Origin: JAGNXB01 sp964471595
GTDB lineage: Bacteria > Bacteroidota > Bacteroidia > Chitinophagales > Saprospiraceae
Assembly (NCBI GenBank): GCA_964471595.1
Contig: CAYYGN010000013.1
Location: forward strand, 17,651 to 81,650
Direction of reading: 5' to 3'
DNA: 64,000 nucleotides
Below are positions 7,146 to 16,471 of this stretch, piece by piece. Each line of letters starts with the position of its first letter. Within the stretch, counting starts at the first letter, position 1. The position numbers and the translations under genes were made by a program. Below the pieces are notes generated by a model. It saw nothing but the letters and a program-made list of their open reading frames with translations, was not told the DNA's origin and ran no database searches.

Positions 7146-8612
7146 TCAGGGACGCACGGCCATGTCTTCGTCCGGTCTTGGGATCCGGATGACCTCCCCG
7201 GGGGACCAAAGGGCGGAAGGATTGCAGGCATGGAGCAATTGGACGTCAGCAATGCGATAGCGCCGGCAGAGTTCGCCGAGGCTCTCTCCGAGTCCCATGG
7301 TATGGTGCCAGAACCGCTGTGGCCGGATGGCATCCATCATCAGCGTTGCCGGATCGTTGCCGTCCGGTTCGGCAGACATGGGGCTCAGCCTTTCGCGGCT
7401 GTATCGCGGCAACCGGCTGAAATGGCTTTTGGGCAGGTGGAAGGGACGGCGGATGGGCAGGTAAATCATCAGTTCCCGCTCTCCGTCAAACCGGGGTTCC
7501 GGCTCCAGGTCGTTCCACAACAGGATGAGACTTTCCTCCACGTCAAACAACGCGGCGACATCGGACAGGGATTCTTCCGGCATGGGGGCGTAATAGACCA
7601 AGGAATAATCCTCGATCACCGGCGCCGGCGCCGGGCCGTCAAACCCTTTTTCCAGTTCCGGAAAATATTTTCGGCCTTCCTCGGGAAGGTTCATGTATCC
7701 CAGTACAAATCCGACCGACCGCTTGGGCAAGGTGACCAGGGGACCTTTGGGGTCGCGGGGCAGACAGCCGTCGCCATAGGCGGGATTCAGACGCTGCAAT
7801 ACTTCGACGGGCGTTTGGGCAATGCGGGCCAGGTCGGAAAGACAGATGGCGGCGGGCAGCCGCACGTCCTGCGTGAGTTGGAGATCAAGGTCGGGCAGGG
7901 CAGGGGCCAGCGCATGTTCGTGGTAAAAGTGCACGAGGTAGGAGGCGGCCAGAAACCGGGGGACATACTTTTGGGTCTCCCGGGGCAAATAGCGCGCAAT
8001 AGTCCAGAAATCCCTCGACTTGCCTCTCCGGATGGCCCGGTTGACATACCGGGGGCCACAATTGTAAGCGGCCAGAGCCAGTGCCCAATCCTGGTATTTG
8101 TTGTAGAGCAAAGCGAGGTACTGCACCGCCGCTTCGGTAGAGCGATGGATGTCGATCCGCTCGTCCAGATCGCGCCCGGTACTCAGGCCCATGACCTCTG
8201 CCGTTCCCTCCATGAATTGCCACAAGCCGGCCGCTCCGGCCTGGGACACGGCCAAGGGGTTGAAATTGGTCTCGATGATGGGGAGGACCTTGAGTTCCAG
8301 AGGGAGCCCGTATTGCTTGAGGTATTGCTCGATGATGGGAAAATAGACGGAGCCCCGGCCGAGCAGGTCTTCGGCAAACGATCTCCGCGAATGGACGTAA
8401 ATCCGGATCTGACGCCGGGTCTCCTCCGAGAAACGCTTGGTGAAAATACTGGGCATGGTCTTGAACCTTGCCCGGATCTCTTCCTCAGACCAGGCGGGGA
8501 CTTCTTTGTCACGGTCGCCGGCGGGGCTCCCGTTTCCCGCTGCCAGTGGACTGCCTGCCGACAGCCAGAGGCACAGGATGATCATTGCGGTTCGCGCCAT
8601 CGGGTTGTGCAT
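7146..8612 (-). CDS. Membrane-bound lytic transglycosylase D-like protein with LysM domain
   Basis: This protein cleaves peptidoglycan glycan strands in the periplasm. The SLT domain (residues roughly 85-220 of the chosen frame) carries LPIIETNFNP with the catalytic Glu, then AGAAGLWQFM and the ALAAYNCGP motif. A LysM-like segment near the end (LLHACNPSALWSPGEVIRIP) would bind peptidoglycan. The open frame reaches 8657, but the -7 box lies at 8655-8662, so translation must start later. Met at 8612 or 8600 gives a proper signal peptide (IILCLWLSAGSPLAAG). Product is about 488 residues. Confidence 0.9.
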   Translation of the reverse strand: MHNPMARTAMIILCLWLSAGSPLAAGNGSPAGDRDKEVPAWSEEEIRARFKTMPSIFTKRFSEETRRQIRIYVHSRRSFAEDLLGRGSVYFPIIEQYLKQYGLPLELKVLPIIETNFNPLAVSQAGAAGLWQFMEGTAEVMGLSTGRDLDERIDIHRSTEAAVQYLALLYNKYQDWALALAAYNCGPRYVNRAIRRGKSRDFWTIARYLPRETQKYVPRFLAASYLVHFYHEHALAPALPDLDLQLTQDVRLPAAICLSDLARIAQTPVEVLQRLNPAYGDGCLPRDPKGPLVTLPKRSVGFVLGYMNLPEEGRKYFPELEKGFDGPAPAPVIEDYSLVYYAPMPEESLSDVAALFDVEESLILLWNDLEPEPRFDGERELMIYLPIRRPFHLPKSHFSRLPRYSRERLSPMSAEPDGNDPATLMMDAIRPQRFWHHTMGLGESLGELCRRYRIADVQLLHACNPSALWSPGEVIRIPRPDEDMAVRP

Positions 8613-8654
8613 TCGTAAAGGAATTGGCGCAGTCAATGCGCTTGGTTCGAAATG

Positions 8655-8662
8655 CAAAGATA
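8655..8662 (-). promoter_or_regulatory. -7 box TATCTTTG of the lytic transglycosylase gene
   Basis: An exact TAnnTTTG match on the minus strand, 42 nt before the chosen ATG at 8612. It rules out the longer open frame, whose first codon lies inside the box. Confidence 0.6.
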
Positions 8663-8699
8663 CGGCCTCAACCTACATCGCGCCACCTTTAACGATGGG

Positions 8700-10055
8700 T
8701 TAACAATTCGTCGGGGCAGTTAACGCATGTATAATTCCTTTCAGATCAAGCTTTTGCTGAATGCCTTCCGCCATGTGTCTCAATGTATAGAGGCCTGAAG
8801 CCCGCTCCTCCTCCCCGATGATCAAAACGTGTCCGGCGCCAATGGCATCGGCGTATTTCATCATTTTTTGCAGCTTGGCCGCTTCGGGATAAAGGTCGGC
8901 AATAATCCCGGAAGCGCGGAGGGTCTCGGTCAGCCGGTAGGATTCGGCATGACCTCCGGCTTCAAGACAAAGGACCAATACCTGGAGCCGGTGCAGGGCG
9001 GAAGCGGGAAAAAGACCCTGTTCCTCCATGACATCGTAGATCCGGTCGGCCCCGAACGAAATGCCCACACCGGACATTCCGGGCAACCCGAAGAGACCCG
9101 TAAGGTCGGCATACCGTCCCCCGCCGCCCAGACTTCCCATCGCCACTTCGGTCGCTTTGACTTCAAGGATGGCGCCGGTGTAATAGGTGAGTCCCCTCGC
9201 CAGAGTCAGGTCATCGACAAGCCGGTTGTGCAGGGGTGCATTCCCCAGATAGGAGCGGATTTCGGCGAGTTCCGACAAACCGGCCGCCCCATCGGGGTCG
9301 GCGGAGAGGTCGGCATCCCTGGCGCCGTCCGGCGCCGACTGCAAGAGGTGGATGGCACGGTCCACCGATCCGGAAGGGAGCCCGTGCCGGGTCAGTTCGG
9401 CCTTTACCCCGTCCCAGCCGATTTTGTCGGCTTTGTCGATCGAAGCCGTCAGGGTCTGCCAATGCGATTCCAGGCGGCAGACCCGGGCCAGTCCCTGCAA
9501 AAGTCGCCTGTGGTTGATCCGGATCTCTACCGGGATGCCGAGGGTATGGAAAACCTCGTCATAGACGCGGATCAATTCGGCTTCGTACATCAGGGAAGAG
9601 GAGCCGATGACATCGGCATCGCACTGAAAGAATTCCTGGTAGCGTCCTTTCTGGGGGCGATCGGCTCTCCACACGGGCTGGATCTGAAAGCGCTTGAACG
9701 GAAAGGACAGCAAATGCTGGTTCATGGCCACGTATCGGGCAAAAGGAACCGTGAGGTCGTAGCGCAAACCCCGTTTGGCAATGGAGCGGGTAAGCAGGGC
9801 CGAATCCCGGGATTCCAGGGCGGCCAGGTCGGCTTTGGCGAGGTAATCGCCATTGTTCAGGATCTTGAAAAGCAATTGGTCCCCTTCCTCCCCGTATTTG
9901 CCGGTCAAGGTATCCAGACTTTCCATGGCGGGTGTTTCCAGGGGCCGGTATCCCCGGCGCACGAAAGCCTCACGGATGACGCCGAAAATGTGTTGGCGCC
10001 GGTCCACCTGATCCGGACCGAGATCCCGGGTGCCTTTGGGAAGGGATGGTTTCAT
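8700..10055 (-). CDS. hisS: Histidine--tRNA ligase
   Basis: A class II aminoacyl-tRNA synthetase charging tRNA-His. The 451-residue protein has motif 1 around RGYRPLETPAMES, motif 2 (FQIQPVWRADRPQKGRYQEF), the histidine-specific motif ARGLTYYTGAILEV, and motif 3 with GVGISFGADRI. The C-terminal anticodon-binding domain is present (LVLCLEAGGHAESYRLTETL). The start overlaps the pheS stop by 4 nt, so the two synthetases form an operon. Confidence 0.96.
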   Translation of the reverse strand: MKPSLPKGTRDLGPDQVDRRQHIFGVIREAFVRRGYRPLETPAMESLDTLTGKYGEEGDQLLFKILNNGDYLAKADLAALESRDSALLTRSIAKRGLRYDLTVPFARYVAMNQHLLSFPFKRFQIQPVWRADRPQKGRYQEFFQCDADVIGSSSLMYEAELIRVYDEVFHTLGIPVEIRINHRRLLQGLARVCRLESHWQTLTASIDKADKIGWDGVKAELTRHGLPSGSVDRAIHLLQSAPDGARDADLSADPDGAAGLSELAEIRSYLGNAPLHNRLVDDLTLARGLTYYTGAILEVKATEVAMGSLGGGGRYADLTGLFGLPGMSGVGISFGADRIYDVMEEQGLFPASALHRLQVLVLCLEAGGHAESYRLTETLRASGIIADLYPEAAKLQKMMKYADAIGAGHVLIIGEEERASGLYTLRHMAEGIQQKLDLKGIIHALTAPTNC

Positions 10056-11089
10056 ACGACAGCGTCGAATTGGCGGAGAAACCGGATATCATTCTCGAAC
10101 ATCAGTCGGATGTCCTCGATGTTGTAGCGGAGCATGGCCGTGCGCTCGATACCGATGCCGAAAGCATAACCCGTATAGCGCTCAGGGTCTATACCGCAAT
10201 TGTGGAGAACGGCGGGATCGACCATTCCGCATCCGAGGACTTCCAGCCAGCCGGTCCCTTTGGTGATCCGGCGGTCCTTTTCTGTCTCCAGTCCCATGTA
10301 AACGTCCATCTCGGCGCTGGGCTCCGTAAAGGGAAAGTAGGAGGGACGCAGACGGATTTTCCGGTCCTTCCCGTAAAATTCCCGGACAAAGTGGAGGAGC
10401 GTCTGCTTGAGATCGGCAAAACTGACGCCTTCATCAATATAAAGCCCTTCAATCTGGTGGAACTGGCAATGGGACCGGGCGGAGATGGTCTCGTTGCGGT
10501 ACACCCTGCCCGGAGCGATGATCCGGATGGGCGGTTTGCGGGAGGTCATGACCCTGGCCTGCACGCTGGAAGTATGGGTGCGGAGCAACATGCCCGGAGC
10601 ATCCACGACATAAAAGGTATCCTGCATGTCGCGGGCCGGGTGGTCCTCCGGGGTGTTCATGGCTGTGAAGTTGTGCCAGTCGTCCTCGATCTCGCGGTCG
10701 TCGGCTACCGAAAAACCGATTCTCCCGAAAATGGCAATCATTTCCTGCATGACCAGTGAGACCGGGTGTCGGGATCCGAGTGGTCTGGGTTCACCCGGGG
10801 CGGTCAGATCCATGCCGGCATAGGCAGACTGCCGCTTTTCGCGGGCAAAGACGGCCTGCCATTCGGCATATTTGGCCTCTGCTTCTTCCTTGGCCCGGTT
10901 GACCAACTGCCCGTATTCTTTTTTCCGGGCCGGCTCGATCTGCTTGATCTCGCCAAAAAGGGGCTTCAGGATGTTTTTCGAGCCGAGAAACCGGATGCGG
11001 AACTGCTCCAGCTCATCGGCACTCGAGGGTTGGGCTTTGCCGATTTCGGCCATCAGGGCTTCGACCTGGTCGAACAAGGTAGCAGACAT
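10052..11089 (-). CDS. pheS: Phenylalanine--tRNA ligase alpha subunit
   Basis: The catalytic subunit of the heterotetrameric PheRS. Its N-terminal coiled coil (residues 1-85) is followed by the class II core: HPVSLVMQEMIAIF, RTHTSSVQARVM, GRVYRNETISARSHCQFHQ, and the C-terminal GIGIERTAMLRYNI. The frame is open to 11110, but a promoter box occupies 11108-11115, so the ATG at 11089 is the start (345 residues). pheT is not in the window, and hisS follows with a 4-nt overlap. Confidence 0.96.
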   Translation of the reverse strand: MSATLFDQVEALMAEIGKAQPSSADELEQFRIRFLGSKNILKPLFGEIKQIEPARKKEYGQLVNRAKEEAEAKYAEWQAVFAREKRQSAYAGMDLTAPGEPRPLGSRHPVSLVMQEMIAIFGRIGFSVADDREIEDDWHNFTAMNTPEDHPARDMQDTFYVVDAPGMLLRTHTSSVQARVMTSRKPPIRIIAPGRVYRNETISARSHCQFHQIEGLYIDEGVSFADLKQTLLHFVREFYGKDRKIRLRPSYFPFTEPSAEMDVYMGLETEKDRRITKGTGWLEVLGCGMVDPAVLHNCGIDPERYTGYAFGIGIERTAMLRYNIEDIRLMFENDIRFLRQFDAVV

Positions 11090-11107
11090 GGAAGCGGTTT
11101 GACGCCG

Positions 11108-11115
11108 CAAAGGTA
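11108..11115 (-). promoter_or_regulatory. -7 box TACCTTTG of pheS-hisS
   Basis: An exact TAnnTTTG match, 18 nt upstream of the pheS ATG at 11089, giving a predicted leader of about 14 nt. Confidence 0.65.
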
Positions 11116-11155
11116 AGGGCTGCAGGGCATTGATACGGATGTCGGTACAGGGACG

Positions 11156-12682
11156 TCAGAAGGGGACGTCTTCGTCGTTCATCCGCGAGGACCGCGTAAT
11201 GACCCCGAAATGGCCGCCCGGATTGCTCATCGGGTCGGGCATAGGCAAATCATCAAAGTGAAGGTCGTCCCAATCACTGAAACGGGCGAAATCCTTCGTG
11301 AACCGCAGGCGCACCGTATCCACGGCACCATTGCGGTGTTTGGCGACGATCACTTCGGTAAGCCCGGTGGTATCGCGCCCTTCATCATCCTGGTACATGC
11401 CGTAGTATTCCGGGCGGAACAAAAAAGTCACGATATCCGCGTCCTGTTCGATGGCACCGGATTCCCGGAGGTCAGATAGCATGGGACGTTTGATGCCGCC
11501 GCGATTTTCCACGTTCCGGCTCAACTGGGACAGGGCGATCACGGGGATCTCGAGTTCCTTGGCCATGCCTTTCAAGGCTCTTGAAATGGCGCTCACTTCC
11601 TGTTCGCGGTTGCCTTTGCTGTCGCCGGTGCCGGACATGAGCTGCAGGTAATCGATGATCACCAGTTCGATGCCGTGTTGCTTGCGGAGCCTGCGGCATT
11701 TGGCGCGCAGTTCGAAGATGTTGATGGCCGGCGTGTCATCGATGAAGATGGGCACATCGCTGAACTTGGAGATGGCGGATCGCACCCTTTCCCATTCCTG
11801 TTCGCCCTGGAGTTTTCCGTTCCGCAGTCGGTCGCCTTTCACTTCCGCCTCGGCGGAAATAAGTCGCATCGCGAGCTGGGTACTTCCCATTTCCAGCGAA
11901 AAAAAGGCGACTGGTTTGCCGTATTCCACAGCGGCATTCCGCGCCAGACTGAGCGTGAAGGCCGTTTTACCCATGGATGGACGGGCGGCGATGATGATCA
12001 GGTCGGAAGGCTGCCAACCGGCCGTCAGGTTGTCCAGGTCGCGGAATCCGGAGGGGACACCCGTCATGCCGTCTTCCTTTTGGGAGAGCTCCTCGATCAG
12101 CTTGAGGGCTTTGCCACTCAGGGCGCCCAGGGGTTCGTAGCTTTTGCTGATGTTGGTCTGGGTGATGCTGAACAGTCCGGCCTCCGCCTCGTCGAGGAGG
12201 TCGAATACATCCGTGGTGTCTTCATAGGCATCCCGGATGGTCTTGTTGGAGATGCGGATGAGTTCCCGCTGGATGTGTTTTTGGGCCAGAATACGGGAGT
12301 GGTATTCGATATTGGCGGCACTGGCCACCCTGTTGGTCAGTTCGACCAGCGTATAGGGACCGCCGATGGCCTCCAGCTTGCCCATTTTGCGCAGTTCTTC
12401 GGTGACCGTCAGCATGTCAACCGGCTTGGAATGATCGAACAACTGGATCATGGCCTGGTAGATGTGCTGATGGGCATCCACATAAAACGTCTCCGGCCGC
12501 AGGATCTCCAGCACCATGGGCAGCGCTTCCTTGTCGATCATCAAAGCGCCCAGAACGACTTCTTCCAGGTCGCGGTTCTGGGGTGGCAGTTTCCCGAAAA
12601 CCATGTTGGACATGTCCGCATCGCGTTGACGGCGGATACGCGGATCGGTCTGTTTGTCTTTGAATGCCGGTTTGTCTGCCAT
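11156..12682 (-). CDS. dnaB: Replicative DNA helicase DnaB
   Basis: The hexameric helicase that unwinds DNA at the replication fork. The N-terminal DnaB domain begins PPQNRDLEEVVLGALMID. The RecA-like C-terminal domain has Walker A IIAARPSMGKTAF, Walker B region IDYLQLMSG, SQLSRNVENR and the SDLRESGAIEQDAD motif. No intein interrupts it. The ATG at 12682 lies 17 nt after a TACCTTTG box and gives 508 residues. The roughly 80 extra upstream residues in the open frame are non-homologous and lie above the promoter. Confidence 0.96.
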   Translation of the reverse strand: MADKPAFKDKQTDPRIRRQRDADMSNMVFGKLPPQNRDLEEVVLGALMIDKEALPMVLEILRPETFYVDAHQHIYQAMIQLFDHSKPVDMLTVTEELRKMGKLEAIGGPYTLVELTNRVASAANIEYHSRILAQKHIQRELIRISNKTIRDAYEDTTDVFDLLDEAEAGLFSITQTNISKSYEPLGALSGKALKLIEELSQKEDGMTGVPSGFRDLDNLTAGWQPSDLIIIAARPSMGKTAFTLSLARNAAVEYGKPVAFFSLEMGSTQLAMRLISAEAEVKGDRLRNGKLQGEQEWERVRSAISKFSDVPIFIDDTPAINIFELRAKCRRLRKQHGIELVIIDYLQLMSGTGDSKGNREQEVSAISRALKGMAKELEIPVIALSQLSRNVENRGGIKRPMLSDLRESGAIEQDADIVTFLFRPEYYGMYQDDEGRDTTGLTEVIVAKHRNGAVDTVRLRFTKDFARFSDWDDLHFDDLPMPDPMSNPGGHFGVITRSSRMNDEDVPF

Positions 12683-12979
12683 GTCGGGGGGTTGCTGCAC
12701 AAAGGTACGAACGGCACCGTGCGAATCGCCCGGCCGGGTGTCCGGCCTCTCAAGGTTTTCCACAATCAAATGTGCATAACCCGGGCGGACGGATGAGCCA
12801 GGGTCTCTTTGATGAATCCCTTTGCCCTCATGACCCGGCCGGAACCCGGAAAACGCTTGAAGGATCCGGTAAGGGAGCACAGTTTCAAGACCGGCATTCC
12901 ATGGCCGGATGTGGAAAAATTCCCCCACCCGCAGGCAGATCCGATGCGAGGCGAAAACCGCCGGGCGGGATGTCGGGCA
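12683..12979. other. 297-bp spacer carrying the dnaB promoter; otherwise empty
   Basis: It contains the dnaB -7 box at 12700-12707. The rest is GC-rich sequence whose small open frames have no recognisable similarity, signal peptide or promoter. No RNA gene or terminator hairpin with a T-tract was seen. Confidence 0.5.
12700..12707 (-). promoter_or_regulatory. -7 box TACCTTTG of dnaB
   Basis: An exact TAnnTTTG match on the minus strand, 17 nt upstream of the dnaB ATG. Confidence 0.65.
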
Positions 12980-13660
12980 TCAACGTTGAAGCTGACGGAT
13001 CCGCTCCTGTACCTCTTTGACCTTGTCCTGTTGTTGCCGGATTATTTCCTGCATGCGGCCTTGTTCCTTGACGTTGTCGATAGTCTGTTGTTCGGCTTTG
13101 GCGATGCGTTCGCGGGCCTGTTCGATATCGCGCTGATAGCCGTCGTGGTCCCTCTTGAGCCTGTCCATGTCCCTTTCCAGGTTTTTGAGGTTCTTTTCTT
13201 CGGCTTCGAGCTCTTCCTGCACTTGGGCGATATGCACCTGAAGGCCATAGTCTTCCAAAAATTTGACCGCCTCCCGGTAAGCGACGGCATCCTCATCCGA
13301 ACGCAGGACACCGCCTTTCCGGTCAAACCAGACGGTTAGGGTCGTTTTTTCTTTGTTTTCCTCCAGGCGGTAATACACGTTCATCTTGTCATACCCGCCG
13401 ATCGGATAGATCTCCACCTCTGAAAACACTTGTCCCTTGATCTCTTTGGAGCGCCTGGCCCGGCCTTTCAGCTTGTCGAAATAATCCCGCCAAACCTTTT
13501 CGGCCATTTTTTCCCTGACTCCGGGCAATTCCATGACCATCGCGTTGGCGGGTCCGGTGAGGAAATCGCGGCTGCTTTCATAAATGTCGTACCTGGGCCT
13601 CTCCTGGGCAGCAACGAACAAGGGAGCCAAAATGGCGGCGAGAAGAATCAGTATGCGCAT
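12980..13660 (-). CDS. Secreted coiled-coil protein of unknown function
   Basis: This 226-residue protein starts with a signal peptide (MRILILLAAILAPLFVAAQ). A compact middle region (residues 20-130) has several beta-strand-like stretches, such as GGYDKMNVYYRLEENKEKTTLTVWFD. From about residue 140 to the end it is a continuous, highly charged coiled coil (EELEAEEKNLKNLERDMDRL onward). No named family is recognised. It is probably periplasmic. It diverges from the TPR-PD40 gene, and a TACCTTTA sequence at 13718-13725 may be its promoter. Confidence 0.75.
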   Translation of the reverse strand: MRILILLAAILAPLFVAAQERPRYDIYESSRDFLTGPANAMVMELPGVREKMAEKVWRDYFDKLKGRARRSKEIKGQVFSEVEIYPIGGYDKMNVYYRLEENKEKTTLTVWFDRKGGVLRSDEDAVAYREAVKFLEDYGLQVHIAQVQEELEAEEKNLKNLERDMDRLKRDHDGYQRDIEQARERIAKAEQQTIDNVKEQGRMQEIIRQQQDKVKEVQERIRQLQR

Positions 13661-13713
13661 GATGACATCAATTTGGGGATGGTTGGCGTTATGGTTGGGA
13701 ATGCCCGACCCAT

Positions 13714-15021
13714 ATGGTTAAAGGTACAACAAGGCTGTTAATCCTCTTGTTTTCTGTATGTCCCTGGTGGGGTAATGTGGTAGCACAAAAAGCCGATGGG
13801 CGGAAGGCGGACAAATGGTATCGCGAAAAAGCTTACTTCAAGGCCATTCCTCTTTACGAGCAGGGACTTCGGGAGCAATTCCGCGCTGCCCCTGCCCAAA
13901 AGCTGGCCCAGGCCTACCGACTGACCAATCAGTGGGAAAAGGCTGTCGCCCTCCTGGATACGGCAGTGGCCACCGGAAAGGTGAAGGAAGAGATGTGGTT
14001 TCTGTATGCCGAATCCCTCATGGCCAATGGTCGGTATGAGGAAGCCCGCACCTGGTTTCTCCGGCATGCGGTGTCGAATCCGGGCGACAGCCTGTCTGTG
14101 AAGCGGGCGGAAGCCTGCCTGATTGTCGGCGACATTCCACCGTTCTTCGGCACCGTCCGGTACCAACCCATACCCGTCAATGTGCCCGATGCCGACGATC
14201 ACGCGGCCGTACCCTGGAAGGGGGGCCTGGTCTTCACCTCTGACCGCTCTCCGGGTGTGCGCCTCCTCCAGGAAAAATCCGCCTGGACGGGCCGCCATTT
14301 TCTCCATTTGTTTTTTACCCGCCCGCTCACGGATTCGACCTGGACGGAGCCAGAACCCTGGTCGGGCCGCCTGAATGCCCAAAACCTGCATGCCGGATAT
14401 GCCGTTTTTTCACAGGACAGCCAGACCGTCTGGTTTACGCGAAATGCTTCTTCGCCCAATGACCGGGGCATGTATCCGCTCCAGTTGTTTACGGCCAGGC
14501 AAGCGGGAGATGATCGTTGGACCCGGCCCGAGCCGGTTTCCTTTGCCAACGAGGGGTACAACATGATGCATCCGGCAGTTTCGCCGGACGGGCAGCTGTT
14601 TGTCTTTGCCAGTGATCGCGGGGGAGGTGAGGGCGGACTGGATCTGTGGATGTGCCGAAGACAGGGTGACGACTGGTCCCGGCCCTTCAATCCCGGATTT
14701 CCGCTCAACACGGCCGCCCACGACGCTTTTCCGTTCTTCGACCGACTGGGCCGTTTGTTCTTTGCCTCCCGGGGCCATGCCGGTTTCGGAGGATATGACC
14801 TTTTTGTGGCCCTGCCCGATGGCGAGGGCGGATGGGAGCCCCCGCGCAATCTCGGCCGCCCTCTCAACAGTCCCATGGACGACATCACCTTTTATCTCGA
14901 TCCGGGCGGAGAGTGGGGATATTTCAGTTCTACCCGGGATGGGGGCGATGACGACCTGTATTACTGGGAGGCCGAAAGCTTCTCCCGCAGGGAAGTGGAG
15001 GAAAGTCCCTCCCCGGAATAA
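13714..15021 (+). CDS. TPR plus PD40 (WD40-like propeller) exported protein lacking an OmpA domain
   Basis: The N-terminal 25 residues form a signal peptide. Residues about 30-135 hold TPR-like helices (WYREKAYFKAIPLYEQGL; YEEARTWFLRHA). From about residue 165 there are at least four PD40-type blades: FTSDRSPG, MHPAVSPDGQLFVFASDRGG, FFDRLGRLFFASRGHAGFGG, YDLFVALPDGEGG. This is the architecture of PorE/SprE-type T9SS envelope proteins, but the chain stops at 435 residues without the usual C-terminal OmpA peptidoglycan-binding domain. A role in outer-membrane or T9SS assembly is plausible, not shown. It is 40 bp upstream of a Crp-like regulator. Confidence 0.8.
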   Translation: MVKGTTRLLILLFSVCPWWGNVVAQKADGRKADKWYREKAYFKAIPLYEQGLREQFRAAPAQKLAQAYRLTNQWEKAVALLDTAVATGKVKEEMWFLYAESLMANGRYEEARTWFLRHAVSNPGDSLSVKRAEACLIVGDIPPFFGTVRYQPIPVNVPDADDHAAVPWKGGLVFTSDRSPGVRLLQEKSAWTGRHFLHLFFTRPLTDSTWTEPEPWSGRLNAQNLHAGYAVFSQDSQTVWFTRNASSPNDRGMYPLQLFTARQAGDDRWTRPEPVSFANEGYNMMHPAVSPDGQLFVFASDRGGGEGGLDLWMCRRQGDDWSRPFNPGFPLNTAAHDAFPFFDRLGRLFFASRGHAGFGGYDLFVALPDGEGGWEPPRNLGRPLNSPMDDITFYLDPGGEWGYFSSTRDGGDDDLYYWEAESFSRREVEESPSPE

Positions 15022-15033
15022 ACCTCCAAACCG

Positions 15034-15041
15034 TAATTTCG
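15034..15041 (+). promoter_or_regulatory. Candidate -7 box TAATTTCG of the Crp/Fnr gene
   Basis: One mismatch to TAnnTTTG, 20 nt before the ATG at 15062. It supports separate transcription from the TPR-PD40 gene. Confidence 0.4.
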
Positions 15042-15061
15042 CAGCGACAAAATCCGCCCGG

Positions 15062-15715
15062 ATGGAACAGACATCGATGAGGGAAACCCTGTCCCCCGTA
15101 CTGCGGAAGGCTTTTCCGGAGCTCAACGACCCCAACCTGATCGATGATCTGGCCCGGGAAGGCCGCTGCATGAAGTTCAAGGCCGGGGATGTGATCATGG
15201 ATTACGGGGAAAACATACGCCTCGTACCTCTGGTGCTGGACGGATCCGTCAAGGTGATGCGGGAGAATGCCGACGGGGAAGAGCTGTTTCTGTACTTCCT
15301 CAACAGCGGGGATTCCTGTTCCATGTCGTTTGCGTGCTGCATGGCCAACAAGAGGAGTTCCATCAGGGCCATTGCAGAAGAAGACACGCGGATCCTGGGT
15401 ATTCCGGTCAAGTACGTGGATGAATGGATCAGCCGGTATCCGGCCTGGAAGAATTTTGTCATGCGATCCTATGACATGCGCATGATGGAGCTCATCAACA
15501 CCATCGACACCATTGCCTTCAAAAAGCTGGACGAACGCCTGCTGGACTACCTGCACCAAAAAGCGGATGTCCTCAAGACCCGGGAAATACCGGTAACCCA
15601 CCAGCAGATTGCCTTCGACCTCCACGCATCCCGGGAGGCCATTTCCCGACTGCTGAAACAACTGGAGAAAATGCACAGGGTTGAGCTGGGCCGCAACAAA
15701 GTCACGTTAATCTAA
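15062..15715 (+). CDS. Crp/Fnr-family transcriptional regulator
   Basis: A 217-residue regulator with an N-terminal cyclic-nucleotide-binding-like beta roll (CMKFKAGDVIMDYGENIRLVP; NSGDSCSMSF) and a C-terminal winged helix (VTHQQIAFDLHASREAISRL). The roll lacks the full cAMP-binding Arg-Ser signature and contains several Cys (GDSCSMSFACCMANK), so redox or Fe-S sensing is possible but unproved. The frame is open further upstream inside the preceding gene. The ATG at 15062 matches family length and follows a promoter-like box. The two-component genes lie 70 bp downstream. Confidence 0.9.
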   Translation: MEQTSMRETLSPVLRKAFPELNDPNLIDDLAREGRCMKFKAGDVIMDYGENIRLVPLVLDGSVKVMRENADGEELFLYFLNSGDSCSMSFACCMANKRSSIRAIAEEDTRILGIPVKYVDEWISRYPAWKNFVMRSYDMRMMELINTIDTIAFKKLDERLLDYLHQKADVLKTREIPVTHQQIAFDLHASREAISRLLKQLEKMHRVELGRNKVTLI

Positions 15716-15784
15716 TCGCGATCTAATCCCCGGAGAGAACCCGGGCACCCCGCTTCCTGTTGAATCTCCGTCAATCTGTATGGC

Positions 15785-16471
15785 ATGAAGGTGCTGATCG
15801 TCGAGGATGAGCCCAATGTGGCTTCGTTTATTGCCCGAGGACTTGCCGAGGCGGGCCATGAGCCTCATATGGTGCACACCGGCAAAGAGGGTCTGAGCCT
15901 GGCGTCCTCCGAACCCTTCGACGCGGTGGTCCTCGATCTGATCCTCCCCGACATGACCGGTCTGGAGGTATGCCACCAGTTCAGGGACCGCAAGGGATAC
16001 GACACCCCCGTCATCATGCTCACGGCGCTCGGCAGTACGGAAGATGTGGTGAAAGGCTTGCAAACGGGGGCAGACGACTATCTGGTCAAGCCGTTCAAGT
16101 TCAGAGAGCTATTGGCCCGCCTGGAAGCGCACAACCGGCACCGGAAAGCCCACTACGGGGCGGATGCGCTCAAAGTCGGCGACCTGGAGATCGATACTTT
16201 CCGGAGAATCGTCCGACGTGACGGTCAGCTCATCCGGTTGACAGCCAGAGAGTACGAACTGCTGGTTTACCTGATGCGCCATGCCGGCGGTGTAGTGAGC
16301 AGGGAAGCCATTCTGGCCTCGGTGTGGGGGATGGATTGGGACGTCGAAACCAATGTGGTGGATGTGTATATCAATTACCTGCGCAACAAAGTGGACAAAC
16401 CCTTTCCGTCCAAACTGATCCAAACGGTGATCGGAATGGGCTATATCCTCACCGAAGAAGAGATCGGATGA
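15785..16471 (+). CDS. OmpR-type response regulator
   Basis: Receiver domain at residues 1-118, with the acid pocket at residues 8-9 (VEDEP), phospho-acceptor Asp51 (VVLDLILPD) and the conserved Lys in DYLVKPF. A winged-helix DNA-binding domain follows (LTAREYELLVYLMRHAGGVV; VDVYINYLRNKVD). It shares the ATGA overlap with the downstream histidine kinase, so the two form a translationally coupled two-component system. No target promoter is evident. The weakly regulated neighbours are the NfeD-flotillin genes. Confidence 0.95.
   Translation: MKVLIVEDEPNVASFIARGLAEAGHEPHMVHTGKEGLSLASSEPFDAVVLDLILPDMTGLEVCHQFRDRKGYDTPVIMLTALGSTEDVVKGLQTGADDYLVKPFKFRELLARLEAHNRHRKAHYGADALKVGDLEIDTFRRIVRRDGQLIRLTAREYELLVYLMRHAGGVVSREAILASVWGMDWDVETNVVDVYINYLRNKVDKPFPSKLIQTVIGMGYILTEEEIG

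Noticed and set aside
8829..10127. 432-codon plus-strand open frame opposite hisS
   Set aside because: Low-complexity Gly/Pro/Arg composition and no recognisable domain; the minus-strand hisS is complete.
11156..12682. Intein in DnaB
   Set aside because: The RecA core motifs are uninterrupted and the length is normal.
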